From: Polaromonas sp.
Lineage (GTDB): Bacteria; Pseudomonadota; Gammaproteobacteria; Burkholderiales; Burkholderiaceae_C
NCBI GenBank assembly: GCA_026786065.1
Contig: JAJAYS010000111.1
Coordinates: 1-6,727 of the forward strand
Direction: 5' to 3'
Length of the DNA stretch: 6,727 nt
Of the stretch, positions 1-6,051 are shown piece after piece (position 1 is the stretch's first letter; every line of letters begins with the position of its first letter). The position numbers and the translations under genes are program-made. The notes beneath the pieces were generated by a model. It was not told the DNA's origin, ran no database searches, and saw only the letters and a program-made list of their open reading frames with translations.

Positions 1-1
1 G

Positions 2-1450
2 AGCCCGGTACTGCTGGCGCAAAACCCGACCCCGGCTGCCGAGGCGTCTGCCCCGGCAGCGGCCAGTCCGGCCGCTGCTGCCGCACCCGCCGCTGCTGCC
101 TCCGCCCCCGTTCCGGTGCCCAACAAGGGCGACACCAGCTGGATGATGGTCTCGACGCTGCTCGTCATCATGATGGTCCTGCCAGGCCTGGCGCTGTTCT
201 ACGGCGGTTTGGTGCGCAGCAAGAACATGCTGTCGGTACTGATGCAGATCATGGTCACCTTTTCGATGATCGTAGTGCTGTGGTTCATCTACGGTTACAG
301 CCTGGCGTTTACCGAGGGCAACGCTTTCTTCGGCGGCTTCGACCGGCTGATGATGGCCGGAATCTGGGACAACGCGGCTGGCACGTTTGCCAACGCGGCG
401 ACCTTCAGCAAGGGGGTGGTGATTCCTGAAATCGTCTTCGCCGCATTCCAGGCGACGTTTGCCGGCATCACCTGCTGCCTGATCGTCGGCGCCTTTGCCG
501 AGCGCATCAAGTTCTCGGCGGTGCTGGTGTTCATGGCGCTGTGGTTCACCTTCAGCTACGCGCCGATTGCCCACATGGTCTGGTTCTGGATGGGCCCCGA
601 CGCCTACACCGGCAAGGAAGTGGTCGATGCGATGACCGGCAAGGCCGGCTACATCTGGCAGATGGGCGCCCTCGACTTTGCCGGTGGCACGGTGGTCCAC
701 ATCAATGCGGCGGTGGCCGGTCTGGTCGGCGCCTACATGGTCGGCAAGCGCATCGGCTACGGCAAAGAAGCGATGGCCCCGCACAGTCTGACGCTGACGA
801 TGGTCGGTGCCGCGCTTCTGTGGGTCGGCTGGTTCGGCTTCAACGCCGGCTCGGCGCTAGAGGCCAACGGCTTTGCGGCGCTGGCCTTCATCAACACCCT
901 GGGCGCGACGGCCGCTGCGGTGCTGGCCTGGTGCGTCGGCGAGGCAATGATGCGCGGCAAGGCCTCGATGCTCGGTGCGGCGTCGGGCGCAGTAGCTGGT
1001 CTGGTGGCGATCACCCCGGCGGCCGGCAACGTCGGCATCGGCGGCGGTCTGGTGATCGGCCTCGTCGCCGGCTTTGCGTGCCTGTGGGGCGTCAACGGCC
1101 TGAAGAAAATGCTCGGTGCCGACGACTCGCTCGACGTGTTCGGCGTACACGGCATTGGCGGCATTGTCGGTGCGCTGCTAACCGGCGTGTTCAATTCGCC
1201 AGCGCTGGGCGGCCCCGGCTACGTCGCCGACTGGGTCACGGCCACGATGGTGACCGCAGCCGATTATTCGATCGTGTCGCAGGTCATCGTGCAGGCCAAG
1301 GCCGTCGGTATCACCATCATCTGGTCGGGCGTCGTGTCCTTCATTGCCTACAAGGTGGTTGATCTGACGATTGGCCTGCGCGTCAGCGAAGAAGACGAGC
1401 GCGAAGGTCTGGACATCACCTCGCACGGCGAGACTGCCTACAGCCGCTGA
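2..1450 (+). CDS. amtB: Ammonium channel AmtB (5' end outside window)
   Basis: This inner-membrane channel of the Amt/MEP/Rh family conducts ammonium/ammonia. The frame is open from the first complete codon (base 2), so the GTG at 116 is internal, not the start. The visible part opens with SPVLLAQNP, which resembles a signal-peptide end, then an Ala/Pro-rich linker (about 20-118), then the channel core. Nearly every E. coli AmtB signature is present: LPGLALFYGG in the first membrane segment; the PROSITE-type run DFAGG...GKR (about 674-751); the twin pore histidines (codons 698-700 and 1148-1150, the H168 and H318 equivalents); the Phe-gate residues (458-460 and 839-841); and the S219 equivalent (851-853). 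The periplasmic loop before ALDFAGG is 28 residues, against 9 in E. coli. The conserved cytosolic tail GLRVSEEDEREGLD, where GlnK docks in E. coli, is intact. A glnK gene would be expected just upstream, outside the window (inference). Paralogous Amt proteins cannot be excluded. Confidence 0.96.
   Translation, partial: SPVLLAQNPTPAAEASAPAAASPAAAAAPAAAASAPVPVPNKGDTSWMMVSTLLVIMMVLPGLALFYGGLVRSKNMLSVLMQIMVTFSMIVVLWFIYGYSLAFTEGNAFFGGFDRLMMAGIWDNAAGTFANAATFSKGVVIPEIVFAAFQATFAGITCCLIVGAFAERIKFSAVLVFMALWFTFSYAPIAHMVWFWMGPDAYTGKEVVDAMTGKAGYIWQMGALDFAGGTVVHINAAVAGLVGAYMVGKRIGYGKEAMAPHSLTLTMVGAALLWVGWFGFNAGSALEANGFAALAFINTLGATAAAVLAWCVGEAMMRGKASMLGAASGAVAGLVAITPAAGNVGIGGGLVIGLVAGFACLWGVNGLKKMLGADDSLDVFGVHGIGGIVGALLTGVFNSPALGGPGYVADWVTATMVTAADYSIVSQVIVQAKAVGITIIWSGVVSFIAYKVVDLTIGLRVSEEDEREGLDITSHGETAYSR
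20..118 (+). other. Ala/Pro-rich linker after the AmtB signal peptide
   Basis: Between the apparent signal-peptide end and the first channel segment, the protein has about 33 residues made almost only of Ala, Pro, Ser and Val, with one Glu and one Thr. In E. coli AmtB the mature protein reaches its first membrane helix almost at once. The segment should lie on the periplasmic side and be disordered. I recall similar linkers in Amt proteins of Comamonadaceae, so this is probably a lineage trait rather than a fusion. Confidence 0.75.
71..106 (+). repeat. 18-bp tandem repeat in the AmtB linker
   Basis: Two adjacent 18-bp units (71-88 and 89-106) share the first 12 bases, GCCGCTGCTGCC, and encode six-residue units AAAAAP and AAAASA. 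The repeat is in frame, so copy-number slippage would change the linker length without breaking the gene. Confidence 0.7.
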
Positions 1451-1458
1451 CCGACAAC

Positions 1459-1490
1459 GCCGCCGCGTTCGGGCGGCTTGCAATTTTTTT
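1459..1490 (+). terminator. Rho-independent terminator of amtB (proximal)
   Basis: A 6-bp GC stem (GCCGCC at 1459-1464 with GGCGGC at 1472-1477) closes a 7-base loop. It can be extended by CAA/TTG (1455-1457 with 1478-1480) across one bulged C. A run of seven T follows at 1484-1490. It begins 8 bases after the amtB stop codon. Confidence 0.8.
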
Positions 1491-1512
1491 GTGAGTGTCT
1501 CCTGTGGATGTT

Positions 1513-1550
1513 CAGCCCGCTGGCCGCAAGACTGGCGGGCTGTTTTTTTT
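1513..1550 (+). terminator. Second tandem Rho-independent terminator
   Basis: A perfect 8-bp stem (CAGCCCGC at 1513-1520 with GCGGGCTG at 1535-1542) closes a 14-base loop and runs straight into eight T (1543-1550). It sits 22 bases after the T-run of the first terminator, so amtB transcripts face two stops in a row. It could instead end a short transcript that starts between the two. Confidence 0.82.
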
Positions 1551-1640
1551 GGAAAGCACACGCAACCTTTTTGCAAAGTCTCAGGGCCCGTGCGCGGAGG
1601 GGTTACGCCAAGGCATCCATGTAGGCCGTGTCCTGCAAAC

Positions 1641-1663
1641 AAAAAAGCCCCTTTGCGGGGCTT
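1641..1663 (-). terminator. Minus-strand intrinsic terminator
   Basis: A 7-bp stem (AAGCCCC at 1645-1651 with GGGGCTT at 1657-1663) closes a 5-base loop. The A-run lies on the left (1641-1646), so read on the minus strand it becomes a stem followed by TTTTTT. On the plus strand no T-run follows the stem. It would therefore stop transcription travelling leftwards, yet no minus-strand gene is recognisable to its right. It may serve an unannotated antisense or small RNA, or be a relic of a lost gene. Confidence 0.65.
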
Positions 1664-1713
1664 GCGCCTCAACAGACCGGGGCGGGCCCGTATTAGAGTC
1701 GTAAGGTTGCGTT

Positions 1714-1758
1714 AGGTCCTTAGGGACCTCAGGGCGCGGCTGCAATTTTTCGGCGCCC
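1714..1758 (+). promoter_or_regulatory. Two hairpins in the leader of the PBP gene
   Basis: The first is a perfect inverted repeat AGGTCC-TTAG-GGACCT (1714-1729). The second is GGGCGC (1732-1737) with GCGCCC (1753-1758) around a 15-base loop containing TTTTT. They are adjacent and end 16 bases before the Shine-Dalgarno sequence. They could be an operator dyad, an RNA leader structure, or chance in GC-rich DNA. No known riboswitch is recognised. Confidence 0.35.
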
Positions 1759-1774
1759 GGCAAGGTAACGATTC

Positions 1775-1778
1775 AGGA
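1775..1778 (+). promoter_or_regulatory. Shine-Dalgarno of the PBP gene
   Basis: AGGA at 1775-1778 lies 8 bases before the ATG at 1787. An in-frame TAA at 1766-1768 leaves no room for an earlier start, which fixes this start codon well. A nearer ATG at 1780 is in another frame and too close to the AGGA. Confidence 0.75.
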
Positions 1779-1786
1779 CATGTGGC

Positions 1787-4700
1787 ATGGAGGGCAAGCG
1801 GGGCAGTTTTTGGGGTGGCGCAAGACCGGTAGTGGCGTTGGCGCTGCTGGTGGTGCTGATCGTGGGCGGGCTGCTGCTCGGGCAGGAGTTGCGCAGCTCG
1901 CATTACCAGGCGCAGTTTTTTGCCAGCCTCGCTAGCAAGGCGACGTTTGCGGTCGGTGAAGGCGCCAGCCCGGCGATCCGCTTTCCCGGTAGCGCACCCT
2001 ATGACGACCGGCTCGGCTATGCCGATCTGCCGACCCGGCTCAAGCAGCTCGCCGCGCGCGACTTTGACATCGTCAGCCAGGCGCGCATCTCCCCTGGCAT
2101 GGCCAGCATCGTCGATGCCGGCTACTTCGCGCCCTACGCTGAGAAAACGCAGGCCGGTTTGACGATCTTCGATTGCCGACAGCAGCCGCTGTTCAGCGAG
2201 CGCTATCCCCGACGGGTCTATGCGCACCTGGACGACGTGCCGCCGCTGCTGGTCGAAAGCCTGCTATTCATCGAAAACCGTGCACTGCTGGACACGCAGC
2301 AGCCCCGGCGCAATCCGGCGGTCGAGTGGAGCCGGCTGGCCAATGCCGTGCTCAGCACCGCCAAAAACACCGTGACCGGGGAGGGCCGCTCGCCCGGCGG
2401 CAGTACGCTGGCCACGCAGATCGAGAAATACCGGCACTCGTCCGAGGGCCGCACCGCGTCCATCGGCGAAAAATTCCAGCAAATGGTGTCCGCGTCGCTG
2501 CGCGCCTACCGGCTCGGGGAAGACACCACCGAAGCGCGCCGCCGCATCGTACTGGCCTACCTCAACACCATGCCGCTGTCGGCCAAGGCCGGGTTCGGCG
2601 AAGTGCATGGGCTGGGCGACGGCCTGTGGGCCTGGTATGGCCGCGACTTCCAGGAGTTCAACCGGGTGATGGCCAGCGAAGGCCCGAAAAACGGCGACTT
2701 GACCGAGCAGGCGCTGCTCTACAAACAGGCCTTGAGCCTGCTGATCGCACAGCGCCGACCCTCCTGGTACTTCGACGACCGGCAGGCCGAGCTGGCGCAG
2801 CTGACCGACAGCCATCTGCGTTTGCTGGCCAGCGCCGGCGCCATTCCGGCGGCGCTGAGCGAAAAGGCGCTCAAACTCCCACTGGACCGGCGGCTGGCCC
2901 GCGTTCCCGCTGCGTCGGCTTCCTTCGTGACCCAGAAAGCCGCCAACGCGGTGCGCACCCAGTTGGGCGGGCTGCTGGGCGGCTCGACCGAGAACGGCTT
3001 TTTCAGCCTCTACGAGCTGGACCGTCTCGACCTGACGGTCAACAGCACGCTGGATGCGTCCACCCAAAGCGCGGTGACGACCCTGCTGCGCGACCTGCGC
3101 GAGCCGGCCAAGTCCAAAGCGGCCGGGCTGGCTGCCAAACAGCTCTTGGCCCGTGGCGACCCGGCGCAGGTGATCTACAGCTTCACGTTGTACGAGCGGG
3201 GGGCCGACGCCAACTACCTGCGGGTGCAGACCGACAACTTCGACCAGCCGCTGAACATCAACGAGGGCACCAAGCTCGATCTGGGCTCGACCGCCAAGCT
3301 GCGCACACTGGTCACTTACCTGGACATCATGGCCAGGCTGCATCAGCGGCTGGTGTCGCTGGAGCCGGCCCAGCTTAAAGCGCTTGAGGTTGATCGCAAG
3401 GATGTGCTGACCCGCTGGGTCGCCGATTATCTGGCGAGCAAGGCCGACAAAAGCCTGGCGGCACTGCTGGACGCGGCACTCGACCGGCGCTATTCGGCCA
3501 GTCCCGCCGAAGCTTTTTTTACCGGCGGCGGGCTGCACCGCTTTGACAACTTCAGCCGCGACGACGACGGCCGGGTGCTGTCGGTGCGCGACGGGCTGCG
3601 CAACTCGGTCAACCTGGTGTTCATTCGCCTGATGCGCGACATCGTCCACCACTACATGTTTTTGACGCCCGGTTCGTCGGCCCGGCTGTTGCAGGACGCC
3701 GCCGACCCGCGCCGTGCAGCCTACCTGGCGCGCTTTGCAGACCGGGAGGGCCAGGTGTTCATGCGCCGCTTTCTGCAGAAGTACCAACGCAGGACCGCTC
3801 AAGAGGCCGAAGACCTGCTGCTGCTTAACCGCAAGCCGACTGCGGCCCGGCTGGCCGTGATTTTTCGCAGCATCGAGCCCGCCGCGTCGCTTGACGCCTT
3901 CACGCTGTTCGTCAACGACCACCTGCCCGACGCGCTGGAGCCAGACCCGGTCCGGCTGGCCAAGTTCTATGCGCAATTCGACCCGGCCGAAATGTCGCTG
4001 GCCGACCGAGGCTACCTCGCGGGCGTGCATCCGCTGGAGTTGTGGCTGGTCGGCTATTTGCGCAGCCACCCGGGCGCCAGCCAGAAAGAGGTGATGCAGG
4101 CCAGTGCGGCCGAGCGTCAGGCGGTTTATGCCTGGCTGTTTGCAACCCACCGCAAGCAGGCGCAAGACCAGCGCATCCTGGGCTTGCTGGAGTCCGAGGG
4201 TTTTCTGGAAATCCAGCGCCAGTGGGCCAGCATGGGCTACCCGTTCGAGTCGCTGGTGCCGTCCTACGCGAGTGCGCTGGGCGCGTCGGCCGACCGACCG
4301 GCGGCGCTGGCCGAGATGATGGGTATTTTGGTCAATGACGGCTTGCGCAAACCGGCTGCGCGCATTCAGGCGCTGCACTTTGCTGAAGGAACACCCTACG
4401 AAACCCGGCTGCAGTGGCAACCCGACGCGCCGGTTCGGGTGCTGGCGCCCGAAGTCGCGCAGGCAGTACGCGGCGCGATGCGGCTGGTGGTGTCGGACGG
4501 CACGGCCCGGCGCGTCAACAGCGCCTTTACCCGGCCCGATGGCAGCACCCTTGCCGTCGGCGGCAAAACCGGCACCGGTGACCAGCGCTTTGACAGCTAC
4601 GGCGTCGGCGGACGGCTGATTGCGTCTCGGGTGGTGAACCGGTCGGCGACATTTGTATTTCACATCGACGAGCGGTTCTTCGGCACCATCATTGCGTATG

Positions 4701-4846
4701 TGCCCGGTGCGGGCGCCGCTGCCTACGACTTCACCAGCGCGCTGCCGGTGCAGTTGCTCAAGGTGCTGGCACCCAAACTGATGCCGCTGATCAATGCCGA
4801 AGCGGCCGCCGGCAGTTCGGCGCCACCCGGCGCCTGCGCCAAATGA
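1787..4846 (+). CDS. Atypical class A penicillin-binding protein (GT51 glycosyltransferase plus transpeptidase), 1019 aa
   Basis: A membrane-anchored peptidoglycan synthase-like protein acting in the periplasm. A single N-terminal membrane anchor spans about residues 13-32 after a short basic cytoplasmic end. The GT51-like domain covers about 150-295, with IENR (162-165), GGSTLATQ (204-211) and YLN (258-260). The penicillin-binding domain runs from about 405 to the end, with the active-site tetrad STAK (S501, K504), SVN (607-609) and KTGTG (927-931), all intact, so DD-transpeptidase activity and beta-lactam binding are plausible. The GT51 half is unusual. The first catalytic Glu (E163) and the T/Q/K of motif 2 (T207, Q211, K214) are kept. 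The motif-1 Asp is Asn164, its Phe and His are replaced, and the position of the second catalytic Glu is Gln232. Spacing SxxK-SxN is 106 residues and SxN-KTG 318, well above E. coli PBP1b. It resembles none of PBP1A, 1B or 1C closely, so no symbol is given. The next gene starts 40 bp downstream. Confidence 0.88.
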   Translation: MEGKRGSFWGGARPVVALALLVVLIVGGLLLGQELRSSHYQAQFFASLASKATFAVGEGASPAIRFPGSAPYDDRLGYADLPTRLKQLAARDFDIVSQARISPGMASIVDAGYFAPYAEKTQAGLTIFDCRQQPLFSERYPRRVYAHLDDVPPLLVESLLFIENRALLDTQQPRRNPAVEWSRLANAVLSTAKNTVTGEGRSPGGSTLATQIEKYRHSSEGRTASIGEKFQQMVSASLRAYRLGEDTTEARRRIVLAYLNTMPLSAKAGFGEVHGLGDGLWAWYGRDFQEFNRVMASEGPKNGDLTEQALLYKQALSLLIAQRRPSWYFDDRQAELAQLTDSHLRLLASAGAIPAALSEKALKLPLDRRLARVPAASASFVTQKAANAVRTQLGGLLGGSTENGFFSLYELDRLDLTVNSTLDASTQSAVTTLLRDLREPAKSKAAGLAAKQLLARGDPAQVIYSFTLYERGADANYLRVQTDNFDQPLNINEGTKLDLGSTAKLRTLVTYLDIMARLHQRLVSLEPAQLKALEVDRKDVLTRWVADYLASKADKSLAALLDAALDRRYSASPAEAFFTGGGLHRFDNFSRDDDGRVLSVRDGLRNSVNLVFIRLMRDIVHHYMFLTPGSSARLLQDAADPRRAAYLARFADREGQVFMRRFLQKYQRRTAQEAEDLLLLNRKPTAARLAVIFRSIEPAASLDAFTLFVNDHLPDALEPDPVRLAKFYAQFDPAEMSLADRGYLAGVHPLELWLVGYLRSHPGASQKEVMQASAAERQAVYAWLFATHRKQAQDQRILGLLESEGFLEIQRQWASMGYPFESLVPSYASALGASADRPAALAEMMGILVNDGLRKPAARIQALHFAEGTPYETRLQWQPDAPVRVLAPEVAQAVRGAMRLVVSDGTARRVNSAFTRPDGSTLAVGGKTGTGDQRFDSYGVGGRLIASRVVNRSATFVFHIDERFFGTIIAYVPGAGAAAYDFTSALPVQLLKVLAPKLMPLINAEAAAGSSAPPGACAK
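3641..4231 (+). other. Helical insertion inside the transpeptidase domain (residues about 619-815)
   Basis: After SVN (607-609), a typical class A PBP soon reaches the ALG...P...N-G segment that precedes KTG. Here the matching segment (ALGASADRP, residues 830-838) is delayed by roughly 150-200 residues. The intervening stretch is rich in Arg, Ala, Leu, Gln and Glu, looks mainly alpha-helical, and contains the block HPLELWLVGYL (748-758). I recognise no named domain in it. Boundaries are approximate. Confidence 0.6.
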
Positions 4847-4886
4847 ATCCGGCTGTCGCGTTTTGCGCGCCCCGGGCGGCCACCGC

Positions 4887-5810
4887 ATGAGCTGGCAACC
4901 GGTTGTCACCGAGCCCAGCGCGCTGGGCGAGTCGCCGTTCTGGCACCCCGACGAGCAACTGCTTTATTGGATCGATATCGACGGCCAAAAGATCAAGCGC
5001 TGCGACGTGTCCACTGGCACGGTTGAAAGCTGGGCCATGCCGTCCGAGCCCGGCTGCATTGCGCCAGCACGCTCCGGCGGGTTGGTGATTGCGCTGCGCG
5101 ACGGCATCTACCGCGCTTTAGCATGGGCCGGCGCGATCACGCAGCTCGTGAAGGCCGGGCACGACAGCGCCACGACGCGCTTCAACGACGGCAAGGCCGA
5201 CCCGTTGGGCCGGTTCTGGGCCGGCACCATCTTTGAGCCCCGCACGGCCGCCAGCGCCGAGCTGCTTTCACTCGACTGCCGCGGCGGCAAAGCCCCCGCG
5301 CTGGAGTGCAAAGCCGGCAGTGCCACCGTTGCCAACGGCCTGGCCTGGTCGCCCGACGCCAAAACGTTGTACTGGGCCGACACCACCCGCCACACGGTAC
5401 GCGCCTGGGACTGGGACGCAGGCAGCAACGCGATGTCCAACGAGCGGGTCTTTCAGCAGTGGCCGCTAAAGCCGACGAACTGGCACGCCGGGGCACCGGG
5501 CCAGGTTGCCTATGGCGGCCGGCCCGACGGCGCTGCGGTGGATGCCCTGGGCAACTACTACGTTGCCATGTTTGAAGGCGCGCGGCTGCTCAAGCTGTCG
5601 CCCGCCGGTGCCCTGCTGGCCGAGTTCGCGGTGCCTGCCCAATGCCCGACCATGCCGTGCTTCGGCGGCGCCGACCTGAAAACCCTCTACCTGACCACCG
5701 CCCGCCACAAACGCCCGGAGTCAGAGCTGCAACGCTTTCCGCATTCCGGCTGTGTATTCAGCATGCGGGTGGAAGTGCCGGGCTTGGCGGTGAATTTTTT
5801 CGAGGGCTGA
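4887..5810 (+). CDS. SMP-30/gluconolactonase/LRE family lactone hydrolase, 307 aa
   Basis: A probably cytoplasmic six-bladed beta-propeller enzyme of the SMP-30/regucalcin/gluconolactonase family, which hydrolyses sugar lactones using one divalent metal ion. No signal peptide is visible. The family's metal and substrate residues can be placed: GESPFW gives E15 (human SMP30 E18); RFNDGKADPLGRFWAGT gives N100 (N103); NGLAWSPD gives N150 (N154); GRPDGAAVD gives D214 (D204). Length fits the usual 290-305. The ATG at 4887 is preferred because the family's conserved region starts a few residues later. A frame start at 4794 would overlap the PBP gene and add a basic, non-family extension. The Shine-Dalgarno is weak (GGGCGG at 4874-4879), which suits translational coupling to the PBP gene 40 bp upstream. 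A loop before GRPDG (PLKPTNWHAGAPGQVAYG) is longer than in many relatives. The exact lactone cannot be told from sequence. Confidence 0.92.
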   Translation: MSWQPVVTEPSALGESPFWHPDEQLLYWIDIDGQKIKRCDVSTGTVESWAMPSEPGCIAPARSGGLVIALRDGIYRALAWAGAITQLVKAGHDSATTRFNDGKADPLGRFWAGTIFEPRTAASAELLSLDCRGGKAPALECKAGSATVANGLAWSPDAKTLYWADTTRHTVRAWDWDAGSNAMSNERVFQQWPLKPTNWHAGAPGQVAYGGRPDGAAVDALGNYYVAMFEGARLLKLSPAGALLAEFAVPAQCPTMPCFGGADLKTLYLTTARHKRPESELQRFPHSGCVFSMRVEVPGLAVNFFEG

Positions 5811-5838
5811 TATAGAACAGAGGCACTTCGTCGCAGAA

Positions 5839-5869
5839 AGATGTAAACTTTTGCGTTATTGAGACATCT
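5839..5869. promoter_or_regulatory. Inverted repeat AGATGT-N19-ACATCT
   Basis: Perfect 6-bp arms (5839-5844 and 5864-5869) are separated by 19 bases that contain TTGCGTTATTGAGA. The centre-to-centre distance of 25 bp is not the usual 10-11 or 21 bp of dimer operators. It could also be the stem of a weak RNA hairpin. The functional meaning is uncertain. Confidence 0.3.
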
Positions 5870-5921
5870 GGTTACGTATTAGCCTTGTCGGAGCCCCAGA
5901 GCGCAGCGCGACGTTCATTCG

Positions 5922-5974
5922 ACCGATTCGGCTCGTATTCAGGTGGTAATCAGGTCGTAATCAGTTCGCATTCG
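5922..5974. repeat. Array of about five degenerate 11-bp direct repeats in helical phase
   Basis: Consecutive 11-mers read GCTCGTATTCA (5931-5941), GGTGGTAATCA (5942-5952), GGTCGTAATCA (5953-5963) and GTTCGCATTCG (5964-5974). A weaker unit, ACCGATTCG, precedes them (5922-5930). The core A(T/A)TC recurs exactly every 11 bp, at 5926, 5937, 5948, 5959 and 5970. The two central copies differ by one base. Tandem sites one helical turn apart place every copy on the same DNA face, as for some OmpR/PhoB-type regulators. The array ends 77 bp before the cNMP gene start. It is not in a recognisable coding frame. Confidence 0.6.
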
Positions 5975-6035
5975 GGCACGCCCTGCGGCAACCTCGTTTG
6001 GCAGTTGTCGCACACACAAAAAAACAAACCGCATC

Positions 6036-6043
6036 AAGAGGAG
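6036..6043 (+). promoter_or_regulatory. Strong Shine-Dalgarno deciding a GTG start
   Basis: AAGAGGAG at 6036-6043 lies 8 bases before GTG at 6052. The same frame opens further upstream at a TTG (5998) that has no ribosome binding site and would add 18 residues of unrelated character, so GTG 6052 is the better start. Confidence 0.8.
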
Positions 6044-6051
6044 TGCTTGAC

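Larger units (their letters stand above)
1451..1786. other. 336-bp intergenic region between amtB and the PBP gene
   Basis: The left third holds two plus-strand terminators, the middle a minus-strand terminator, and the right part two hairpins and a Shine-Dalgarno sequence. I found no convincing sigma-70 promoter with well-spaced -35 and -10 boxes. Since both terminators should isolate amtB, the PBP gene must have a promoter between about 1551 and 1775 that I cannot place. No tRNA T-loop and no protein with family character is visible in any frame. Confidence 0.7.
5811..6051. other. 241-bp intergenic region before the cNMP-domain gene
   Basis: This region is visibly less GC-rich than its flanks, especially 5811-5880. 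It contains an inverted repeat, an array of phased 11-bp repeats, a C/A-rich run (6011-6030) and a good ribosome binding site. There is no clear T-tailed hairpin after the lactonase gene, so some readthrough is possible. No well-spaced sigma-70 promoter could be identified with confidence. Confidence 0.65.

Noticed and set aside
116..118. GTG at 116 as the amtB start.
   Set aside because: The frame stays open to the window edge, with a signal-peptide-like end and the Ala/Pro linker known from related Amt proteins, so the gene starts before the window.
541..1362. A 273-codon plus-strand frame inside amtB.
   Set aside because: It is an out-of-frame, Arg-rich shadow of a strongly conserved channel gene with no signature of its own.
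1664..1786. A tRNA or tRNA relic before the minus-strand hairpin.
   Set aside because: No T-loop (GGTTCGAxTCC-like), no cloverleaf pairing and no CCA end could be found on either strand.
2264..4909. An 881-codon open frame on the minus strand across the PBP gene.
   Set aside because: It lies wholly antisense to a gene with recognisable catalytic motifs, shows no family motifs, and has the Gln/Arg/Gly-rich composition typical of shadow frames in GC-rich DNA.
5999..6012. A sigma-54 (-24/-12) promoter suggested by TGGCA...TTGTCGCA before the cNMP gene.
   Set aside because: The GG and GC elements are two bases closer than the strict sigma-54 spacing allows, and the site is only about 40 bp from the start codon.
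5998..6051. TTG at 5998 as the start of the cNMP protein.
   Set aside because: It lacks a ribosome binding site, whereas GTG 6052 has AAGAGGAG at ideal spacing. The added residues translate the C/A-rich leader.
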